From Xanthobacteraceae bacterium (GTDB taxonomy: Bacteria; Pseudomonadota; Alphaproteobacteria; Rhizobiales; Xanthobacteraceae), in assembly GCA_030037885.1 (NCBI GenBank), contig JASHPU010000164.1, positions 1 to 46,171 of the forward strand: DNA of 46,171 nucleotides. The letters are read 5' to 3'. Shown here in pieces: positions 40,136-46,171 of the stretch. The notes below the pieces were generated by a model. The model saw only the letters and a program-made list of their open reading frames with translations, searched no databases and was not told where the DNA came from. Numbering within the stretch: the first letter of the stretch is position 1; each line of letters starts with the position of its first letter. A program made the position numbers and the translations under genes.

Positions 40136-41140
40136 TCAGCGAGCGATCGTAGGCAGCGACGCGCGGATGCGCTCTGAAAATTCCGGTTCCGGCGCGCTGT
40201 CTGCCGCGTCGGCGTCGTTATTGATCAGCGAGCGGCGCCGCAGTTCGTCGAACGGCAGCGTCGTGTCCAGGCGCCCCGAGTAGTAGAGGTAGCTGCCGAT
40301 CAACCCGTTGAAGAGATGGCGGATGTCGAACCCTCCCTTCCGTCCGGCGGCGTTCGCGTAACGAATGATATTGATGGTGCAGCTGTTGGTCAGCAAATTG
40401 TAGAACTCCGGCCGATCGGCGAGTTCGTTGATCCGCGCCAGATAGACACGCAACAGCCGGCGTGCGTCATCGCGCGAGGTATTGAGGTGATAGAGGTACA
40501 CCGGCTCCCGGCGGTGAATGGCGCGTACGCCTACGAGGTCGCGCTCCTCGCCAACGACGTAGATCAGCTCGAATTGTTTGAACATGGAGGCGACCGGCTC
40601 GAAACCGCGGCCGGCCTCGGGCCTCGTTTCGATCGAAATGCTCAATGGCGCGGCGTTGTCGAAGATGAAGCTCACGAACGTGTGCGCCACCGGCCCTTCC
40701 ATGAAGTACGACACGAAAAAATCCAAGCCGGTCAGATGTGAGAGATCAACCTCGCGCTCTTCGTAATGCGGGGTGAAATCGTCGCGGCTGCGGTAGTCGA
40801 AATTGCGGACGCCGGTGATGCGCACGTGATCGCCGTCGATGAAGGCCCGCGGCATGACGGCGACCTCCGGGCGCCAGTTCCTATCGCCCGAAGGAGGCGC
40901 GATGGTGAGCCACCAGGCGACGATCCCGAGCACCAGTGCGATGGCCACCGCCGGCATGCCCCGCCGGCGCGACAGCCAGAACGCCCAGATCACGAACGCG
41001 GCAAACGCCACCGCCAGTCCCAAGCGCAGCGGCAGCCACGGCAGATTCGAGAAGTAGACAGCGAGCGTCGTCCATGTGACGACGAGAATCTCGACCACGA
41101 ACTTGATTGCCGCAATCAGCCAGCGGAGCAATTTCGACAT
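40136..41140 (-). CDS. DUF4105 membrane protein, possible cysteine-dependent acyltransferase/hydrolase
   Basis: A 334-residue protein with an N-terminal membrane region of two to three helices (about 8-85) and a periplasmic DUF4105 domain from about 110. A conserved-looking Cys occurs in LLTNSCTINIIRYAN and a His in GPVAHTFVSF, fitting a Cys/His catalytic pair of a papain-like (NlpC/P60-related) fold. I recall that DUF4105 proteins were recently tied to lipoprotein N-acylation (Lnb) in Bacteroides; I cannot check that here. It converges with mntR, 14 bases apart. Confidence 0.75.
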   Translation of the reverse strand: MSKLLRWLIAAIKFVVEILVVTWTTLAVYFSNLPWLPLRLGLAVAFAAFVIWAFWLSRRRGMPAVAIALVLGIVAWWLTIAPPSGDRNWRPEVAVMPRAFIDGDHVRITGVRNFDYRSRDDFTPHYEEREVDLSHLTGLDFFVSYFMEGPVAHTFVSFIFDNAAPLSISIETRPEAGRGFEPVASMFKQFELIYVVGEERDLVGVRAIHRREPVYLYHLNTSRDDARRLLRVYLARINELADRPEFYNLLTNSCTINIIRYANAAGRKGGFDIRHLFNGLIGSYLYYSGRLDTTLPFDELRRRSLINNDADAADSAPEPEFSERIRASLPTIAR

Positions 41141-41185
41141 GAGGCGGCTATATCAAAACGTCGGATTTTGGTCGAATATGAAGGT

Positions 41186-41205
41186 CGAGGACGATTGCGT
41201 CCTCG
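41186..41205. other. Perfect 8-bp stem-loop in divergent spacer
   Basis: CGAGGACG (41186-41193) and CGTCCTCG (41198-41205) form a perfect hairpin with loop ATTG, 45 bases upstream of the DUF4105 gene and about 115 before the next plus-strand gene. No T run follows. It could be an operator or a transcript-end structure. Confidence 0.3.
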
Positions 41206-41319
41206 TCCCGGATTGGCGCTGAAAGCCCGTGTCAGGTTGATTGGGGCTCTCGTAAAATTTTCAGGAAGCCCCATTTGCGCGCCAGCCCGGGTGTAAGGCG
41301 AGCCGACTGGGAGGAAACG

Positions 41320-41652
41320 ATGCAGTCGAGGCGGTCATTTCTTCATCTCGGGTTTGTGTCTGCTGCGGCGCTCGTCGCCTCGGCCGCGTCGGCCGCGCCC
41401 GCGTATCATGGGTCGGCCAGAGGCGGTGGCACCGTGACCGCGCGCGACGATGCGGATCGTACCTTCACGGCCGTGCGCCGGCGCCGCGCCTGGACCTACC
41501 ACGTCACCGACCAGACCCAGTTCGTGAGCGGTGGGGCGGAAGGCTCGTGGTCCGACCTCAGGGTCGGCACCGTCGTGCAAGTAAGGTGGCACCGTGCCGG
41601 CAGCCAGCGCGTGGCCGACGTCGTCGGCATAAGGACGCGAAGCGCGAATTGA
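41320..41652 (+). CDS. Small exported protein with DUF5666/OB-like domain
   Basis: A 110-residue protein with a twin-arginine-like signal (QSRRSFLHLGFVSAAALVAS, likely cleavage after ASAA near residue 26) and a small beta domain: GGGTVTARDDADRTFTAV, then TYHVTDQTQFV and DLRVGTVVQVRWH. This is the strand pattern of DUF5666/OB-like domains. The function is unknown. A GGGAGGAAACG ribosome site sets the ATG at 41320. Confidence 0.7.
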   Translation: MQSRRSFLHLGFVSAAALVASAASAAPAYHGSARGGGTVTARDDADRTFTAVRRRRAWTYHVTDQTQFVSGGAEGSWSDLRVGTVVQVRWHRAGSQRVADVVGIRTRSAN

Positions 41653-41684
41653 GCCGTCGCGGCGAAGCGGAGTTACTCTGGAAC

Positions 41685-43028
41685 TCACACCGCGTGCGCG
41701 GTGAGCGCGTCGACGATGCCGTCGACGATCTCCTCGATCATCGCCTTGTCGTCGCCCTCGCCCATGACGCGGATGACCGGCTCGGTGCCCGACGGCCGCA
41801 CCAGAAGCCGGCCGTGGCCGTTGAGCCGCTTTTCCGCGCTGGCGATCGCCGAGCGCACCTTGGCGTGCTGCAGCGGCTTGCCGCTCTTGTAGCGCACGTT
41901 CCGCAGCACCTGCGGCAGCGCATCGAAGCGATGGCAGACCTGCGACACCGGCTTGCCCTGCTTGCGCACCACGGCGAGCACCTGCAGCGCGGCGACAAAG
42001 CCGTCGCCGGTGGTGGCGTAATCGGACAGGATGATGTGACCGGACTGCTCGCCCCCGACATTGTAGTCGTGCTCGCGCATGTGCTCGAGCACGTAACGGT
42101 CGCCGACCGGTGTGCGCACGAGATCAAGCCCGAGGCCGCGCAAATGCCGCTCGAGCCCGAGATTCGACATCACCGTGGCGACGATGGCCGGCTTGTGGAG
42201 CCGACCGTCGTCGCGCCAGCTCTCCGCGATCACGGCCAGGAGCTGGTCGCCGTCGATCAGGTGGCCATGCTCGTCGGCGATCAGAACGCGGTCGGCGTCG
42301 CCGTCGAGCGCGATACCGACGTCGGCGCGCATCTCGCGGATCTTGCGGCAGAACGCTTCCGGCGCGGTCGAGCCGCATTCGTGATTGATGTTGAAACCGT
42401 CCGGCTCGATGCCCATCGGCACGACATCGGCGCCGAGCTCCCAGAGCGCGTCGGGCGCCACGCGGTACGCCGCGCCGTTGGCGCAGTCGATGACGATGCG
42501 CAACCCTTCCAGCGACAGATTGCGAGGCAAGGTGCGCTTGGCGAATTCGATGTAACGGTCGTGGACGCCGTCGATGCGCTTGGCGCGGCCGAGATCGCGG
42601 CTGCCGGCGAGCCGCTTGGTCAGGTCGGAATCAATCAGCCGCTCGATGTCGCTTTCCGCCTCGTCGGAGAACTTGTAGCCGTCCGGCCCGAACAGTTTGA
42701 TGCCGTTATCATCGAACGGATTATGCGAGGCCGAAATCATGACCCCGAGATCGGCGCGCATCGACCGGGTAAGCATGGCGACCGACGGCGTCGGCATCGG
42801 GCCGAGCAGCAGCACGTCCATGCCGACCGAGGTGAAGCCGGCGACCAAAGCGGTTTCGATCATGTAGCCGGACAGCCGCGTGTCCTTGCCGATGACCACG
42901 CGGTGGCGGTGCTCGCCGCGGCGGAACACCAGCCCGGTAGCCTGGCCCACCTTGAGCGCCAGTTCCGGCGTGATCACGCCGTTGGCGCGGCCGCGGATAC
43001 CGTCGGTGCCGAAATACTTACGAACCAT
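41685..43028 (-). CDS. glmM: Phosphoglucosamine mutase GlmM
   Basis: A 447-residue phosphohexomutase converting glucosamine-6-phosphate to glucosamine-1-phosphate for peptidoglycan and lipopolysaccharide precursors. Start [13 protein letters not shown]; phospho-Ser101 in [13 protein letters not shown]; Mg-binding [11 protein letters not shown]; sugar-phosphate-binding [15 protein letters not shown] near the C-terminus. Length equals the E. coli enzyme within two residues. Confidence 0.97.
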   Translation of the reverse strand: MVRKYFGTDGIRGRANGVITPELALKVGQATGLVFRRGEHRHRVVIGKDTRLSGYMIETALVAGFTSVGMDVLLLGPMPTPSVAMLTRSMRADLGVMISASHNPFDDNGIKLFGPDGYKFSDEAESDIERLIDSDLTKRLAGSRDLGRAKRIDGVHDRYIEFAKRTLPRNLSLEGLRIVIDCANGAAYRVAPDALWELGADVVPMGIEPDGFNINHECGSTAPEAFCRKIREMRADVGIALDGDADRVLIADEHGHLIDGDQLLAVIAESWRDDGRLHKPAIVATVMSNLGLERHLRGLGLDLVRTPVGDRYVLEHMREHDYNVGGEQSGHIILSDYATTGDGFVAALQVLAVVRKQGKPVSQVCHRFDALPQVLRNVRYKSGKPLQHAKVRSAIASAEKRLNGHGRLLVRPSGTEPVIRVMGEGDDKAMIEEIVDGIVDALTAHAV

Positions 43029-43233
43029 TTTTGGATGCCCCGCCGCCTGCTCGCGCAGGCGGATACTAAACCTTTTCCCCGGTCTCTAGCTGCGAAAAAG
43101 ATGCAGTACTCTTACTGTGACGATTAACGTTCCGTTCATTATAGATCAAGGAAAGCGCGCCGGCGTCAACGCCTTGCCGCCGCAACCGCGGTGGACCAAG
43201 CGCGACACGCCGTCTCCGCCTCCGACATCGCGC

Positions 43234-43455
43234 TTACGGCTTGTTCTTGTCGCACGCGCTCGGCGGCGGCTGGGTGACGGCGACCGGGTCGGAGCCCGGG
43301 AAAGTATCCTGCAAGCCGCGGTCGAGCGCGTCCTCGAGCGATTTTCGGCGCTCGGCCTCGCGCTGCCTGCGCTCGTCGCCGTGCCGGCCGTTGTCGACCT
43401 GTCGATGCTCGCCGCCGGACGAGCGGGGTGCGGCGCGGTGCGGTGCGTCGATCAT
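43234..43455 (-). CDS. Small acidic-tail hypothetical protein
   Basis: A 73-residue protein: a disordered polar N-terminus (MIDAPHRAAPRSSGGEH), a charged helix (RRQREAERRKSLEDALDRGL) and a conserved tail DTFPGSDPVAVTQPPPS. The LEDALD-x-GL-x-(D/E)TFPGSDP pattern is seen in many small Rhizobiales proteins of unknown role. Start at ATG 43455 with AGGAA upstream. Confidence 0.65.
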   Translation of the reverse strand: MIDAPHRAAPRSSGGEHRQVDNGRHGDERRQREAERRKSLEDALDRGLQDTFPGSDPVAVTQPPPSACDKNKP

Positions 43456-43648
43456 GCTTGGATTCCTGGGCGTTGTTCGCGGAAAACGGTCGCCGCGCGC
43501 GTCCACTCGGGCCGGCCAGTCCCTCAAATAACGGCAGTCCCTCAGATAACGGTCGACGGCCGGCCATGTTCCTGCGGCCTTACCGCGGCAAACCGCAACG
43601 GCCGGGCTTGTGCTATCAAGGCCCGAGGGAAGAGTCGGAACCCCAAGC

Positions 43649-44788
43649 ATGAAGACCATGACCTGCATCGAGGATCTGCGGCAGGCCGCCCGCCGCAAGG
43701 TGCCTCGCGCCTTTTTCGAGTATGCCGACGGCGGCGCTTACACCGAGGGGACACTGTGCGCCAACAGCGCCGATCTCAGGCGCATCAAGCTGCGCCAGCG
43801 CGTCCTGGTCGACGTCGCCGCGCGCAGCATGAAAGCGACCATTCTCGGCGAGCCGGCGGCGCTGCCGCTCGTTCTGGCGCCGGTCGGATTGTGCGGCATG
43901 CAACGCGGCGACGGCGAGATTTTGGCCTGCCGCGCAGCCCAGCAGGCCGGCATTCCGTTCACCCTCTCGACCATGTCGATCTGCTCGATCGAGGACGTCG
44001 CCGGCGCGGTCAAAAAGCCGTTCTGGTTTCAGCTCTATGTCATGAAGGACCGCGGCTTCATTCGTTCTCTGGTCGAGCGGGCGGCCGCCGCACAATGCAG
44101 CGCACTGGTGCTCACCGTCGATCTGCAGGTGCTCGGGCAGCGTCACAAGGACATCAAGAACGGCATGACGGTTCCGCCCGAGCTGACGCGCCTCGACACC
44201 TTGATTGACGTCGCCACCAAGCCGGCCTGGGCGCTGAGCGTGCTGCGCGGCAAGCGCAGGACCTTCGGCAATATTGCGGGTCACCTCGCCGGCATGGCGA
44301 ACGTCAACACGCTCTCGAGGTGGATTGCCGGGCAGTTCGATCCGGCGCTGAACTGGAAGGACGTCGAGTGGATCGCCGGGCTGTGGGGCGGCAAGCTCAT
44401 CCTCAAGGGCATTCTCGACGTCGAGGACGCCCGTATCGCGGCCAAGACCGGCGCCGCCGGTCTGGTCGTCTCCAATCACGGCGGCCGGCAGCTCGACGGC
44501 GCGCCGTCCACCATCTCGATGCTCCCGAAGATCGCCGACGCGGTCGGCTCCGACATCGAAGTGATGTTCGACGGCGGCATCCGCTCCGGCCAGGACGTAT
44601 TCCGCGCGCTGGCGCTCGGCGCCCGCGCCTGCATGTCCGGACGGGCCTACATTTACGGGCTCGGCGCCGGCGGCCAGGCCGGCGTCGCGCGGGCGATCGA
44701 GATCCTCGGCGATGAGCTCGACATCACCATGGCGCTGACGGGGACCAAGAGTGTCGGCGACATCGGACGCGATTCTTTGGTGCTGTGA
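43649..44788 (+). CDS. FMN-dependent alpha-hydroxy-acid oxidase/dehydrogenase
   Basis: A 379-residue TIM-barrel flavoenzyme of the LldD/glycolate oxidase family that oxidises an L-2-hydroxy acid. Catalytic residues map onto spinach glycolate oxidase: Tyr25 (FFEYADGGA), Tyr130 (FQLYVMK), Asp158 (TVD), Lys253, His277 and Arg280 (SNHGGRQLDG). Both LldD-type dehydrogenases and oxygen-using oxidases share this set, so the acceptor is not settled. No lactate permease or regulator is beside it. ATG at 43649; the codon MTCIEDL three residues later is also possible. Confidence 0.9.
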   Translation: MKTMTCIEDLRQAARRKVPRAFFEYADGGAYTEGTLCANSADLRRIKLRQRVLVDVAARSMKATILGEPAALPLVLAPVGLCGMQRGDGEILACRAAQQAGIPFTLSTMSICSIEDVAGAVKKPFWFQLYVMKDRGFIRSLVERAAAAQCSALVLTVDLQVLGQRHKDIKNGMTVPPELTRLDTLIDVATKPAWALSVLRGKRRTFGNIAGHLAGMANVNTLSRWIAGQFDPALNWKDVEWIAGLWGGKLILKGILDVEDARIAAKTGAAGLVVSNHGGRQLDGAPSTISMLPKIADAVGSDIEVMFDGGIRSGQDVFRALALGARACMSGRAYIYGLGAGGQAGVARAIEILGDELDITMALTGTKSVGDIGRDSLVL

Positions 44789-44791
44789 TAC

Positions 44792-44938
44792 ATTCGTCAT
44801 TCCGGATCGCCGCGAAAGGGCGAGTCCGGAATCCATAATTCCTGCGCTGGGGTTATGGATTCCGGGCTCCTCGCGGAGCTTGTCATCGGGCCGGCCACTT
44901 CGGGCCGGACCCGTTGGCTTGGCCCCGGAATGACGAAT
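44792..44938. repeat. REP-like palindromic element, copy 2
   Basis: A 147-base element with perfect 14-base ends ATTCGTCATTCCGG (44792-44805) and CCGGAATGACGAAT (44925-44938), and an inner perfect 13-base pair CCGGAATCCATAA (44826-44838) and TTATGGATTCCGG (44853-44865). It shares the CATTCCGG ends and AATCCATA core with copy 1. It fills the space between two convergent genes, beginning 3 bases after one stop and ending on the first base of the other stop triplet. Confidence 0.8.
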
Positions 44939-45420
44939 TATTCTTCCTTATATCCATACCCCGGCACGTTGCCGGTCGCGCCGTAATATTTGTACGGCAG
45001 AAATTTGCCCGACATGGTGATCTTGACCCGGTCGCCTTTCGGATCGGGCTGGCGCTCGAGCTTAAGGTCGAAGTCGATCGCCGACATGATGCCGTCGCCG
45101 AATTCCTCTTCGATCAAGGCTTTGAGCGCCGGACCGTTGACCATGACCAGCTCGTAGAAGCGGTAGATGAGCGGATCGGTCGGCGGCATCGGCGCGCCGC
45201 GATATGGCGTCTCGTTGAGCAGCGCCTGCTCGCTCTTGGACAGGCCGAACAGCTCGGCGGCCTTGGCGACCTGCGGCTTGGTCAGCTTCATCTGGCCGAG
45301 CACCGCGCCGGTGATCAGCATCGGCGACATGCCGCCGATCTCGCTGCAGATGTATTTCCAACTCCAGCCCTTTTCGCGCTTGATGCCGAGCATTTTTTCG
45401 GTGAGTTCGGCCCGCGTCAT
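44938..45420 (-). CDS. cynS: Cyanate hydratase (cyanase) CynS
   Basis: A 160-residue cyanase that converts cyanate and bicarbonate to ammonia and carbon dioxide. The catalytic residues Arg87, Glu90 (PLIYRFYELV) and Ser113 (GIMSAIDFDL) sit 9 positions before E. coli Arg96, Glu99 and Ser122 throughout. N-terminal helical dimer domain then the catalytic domain, ending GKFLPYKYYG. The ATG at 45420 is chosen for its GGAGG site (an in-frame GTG lies 2 codons upstream). No cyanate transporter is adjacent. Confidence 0.97.
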   Translation of the reverse strand: MTRAELTEKMLGIKREKGWSWKYICSEIGGMSPMLITGAVLGQMKLTKPQVAKAAELFGLSKSEQALLNETPYRGAPMPPTDPLIYRFYELVMVNGPALKALIEEEFGDGIMSAIDFDLKLERQPDPKGDRVKITMSGKFLPYKYYGATGNVPGYGYKEE

Positions 45421-45559
45421 GAACACCTCCGGTCGTCAGGCATGCATGTGTCCAATTGACAGGCAAGCCCCGTGCCAACGTCAATCAGTCCGCCTGCCGG
45501 CAAGCGGTCCAACCAGTCGGGACCGGACGCGCGGGCCGGCTCCAGCGAGAGACGATGAC

Positions 45560-46171
45560 TCAGCGCGGGACGACGCCGCCGGTTCCGACGTTGATACGGC
45601 TGACGTCGAAGCTGCCGTCCGGCTTCTTCACCGCGGCGATGACCGAGAATGCCGCGCCAAGCTTGAGCGCGCTTTGATCGCCGACCACGTAGCGCATGAT
45701 CGGCACGTCCGGGCCGACGATGATCTTCTTCTCACCGTTTTTGTATTTGACGGTGATCACCGGTCCCGCCACTCCGGTGACCGTGGCGCCGACCGTGCCG
45801 TTGGTCATGGTGCTGTTGGGCGCGCCGTCCCACGGCCGAAAGCCTTCGCCGGTGCCGCGCATCGAATCGGCGAAGATGTGGACCTCGATCGCCTTCTGCG
45901 AACCGTCGGGCTGCGGCATGGCTCCGCTGCCGATATAGGCGCCGTCCTTGATGTCGGCCATCGAGGCCTTGGCCACTTCGACGACCAGAAGCTTGTCGGC
46001 AAGATTGAGCGTGAGCGCCGCGCCCTTGTCCGATTTGGCGGTGAGGGTCTTGCCCTCGACTTTCTCGATGACTCCGTGCAGCCGCTCCGCTTTCGGCGCC
46101 TGCGCCAGCGCCGCGGCCGCGGCGAACGCCGCAAGGAATGCGATGCCGGCGGCCGCGCCATGTCTGATCGC
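45560..46171 (-). CDS. Secreted OB/DUF5666-like protein, 5' end missing
   Basis: The frame runs off the right edge, so the start codon is not in the window; 203 residues are visible. The first ~25 form the rest of a Sec signal peptide (AAGIAFLAAFAAAAALAQA). Two beta domains follow: GVIEKVEGKTLTAKSDKGA and GPVITVKYKNGEKKIIVG, the repeating G-x-(V/I)-x(6)-(L/I)-T-(V/A)-K strand pattern of DUF5666/OB-like proteins. Function unknown. Confidence 0.7.
   Translation of the reverse strand, partial: AIRHGAAAGIAFLAAFAAAAALAQAPKAERLHGVIEKVEGKTLTAKSDKGAALTLNLADKLLVVEVAKASMADIKDGAYIGSGAMPQPDGSQKAIEVHIFADSMRGTGEGFRPWDGAPNSTMTNGTVGATVTGVAGPVITVKYKNGEKKIIVGPDVPIMRYVVGDQSALKLGAAFSVIAAVKKPDGSFDVSRINVGTGGVVPR

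Overview
The window is high-GC DNA from an alphaproteobacterium, most likely of the Hyphomicrobiales in the Bradyrhizobium/Xanthobacteraceae range. I infer this from the general look of the proteins, from several small proteins typical of that group, and from the tRNA-Glu form. No search could be run. Nearly all of the window is coding; no phage, CRISPR array or intact insertion sequence is visible.

Region by region. 1-0.8 kb: a small membrane protein, a tRNA-Glu(CUC) with a good promoter, and a small helical protein. 0.9-11.3 kb (minus strand): a catabolic/oxidative block read as paoA-paoB-paoC (molybdenum aldehyde oxidoreductase), a thiamine-diphosphate enzyme of the pyruvate oxidase type, a mandelate-racemase-type dehydratase or racemase, an 8-helix membrane protein with an internal duplication and four regularly spaced histidines, and a two-subunit flavin (GMC) dehydrogenase. 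11.7-23.7 kb (plus strand): one long tightly overlapping operon, actABCDEF, a small membrane protein, SCO, and coxB-coxA-coxC-coxIV. This is an Alternative Complex III plus an A2-type caa3 cytochrome oxidase, a full quinol-to-oxygen module that bypasses bc1. 23.7-31.2 kb: small accessory genes (HVA1/DUF2945, PAS, zinc-ribbon, DUF2237, a secreted protein, a TAXI-like protein), Ku for end joining, a BrkB-family membrane protein, and small basic or unknown proteins. 31.7-37.5 kb: a beta-oxidation operon fadE-thiolase-fadJ. 37.8-46.2 kb: a cold-shock gene, the divergent mntH/mntR pair, a DUF4105 protein, glmM, an FMN hydroxy-acid oxidase, cyanase and a partial secreted protein.

How the parts fit: beta-oxidation, the PaoABC enzyme and the flavin dehydrogenase all produce reducing equivalents, and the ACIII-caa3 module could burn them with oxygen. 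That link is inference from position only.

Most notable observations. (1) One base (C at 33954) removes both the fadE stop and the ATG of the thiolase that would overlap it as ATGA. This leaves the thiolase with no usual start codon and gives FadE a 26-residue tail. (2) The unknown membrane protein at 3205-4287 carries two copies of a four-helix module, each with two histidines exactly 57 residues apart, suggesting an undescribed b-haem anchor for the neighbouring flavin dehydrogenase. (3) The ACIII-caa3 operon has A2-type signatures and an uncharacterised accessory protein.
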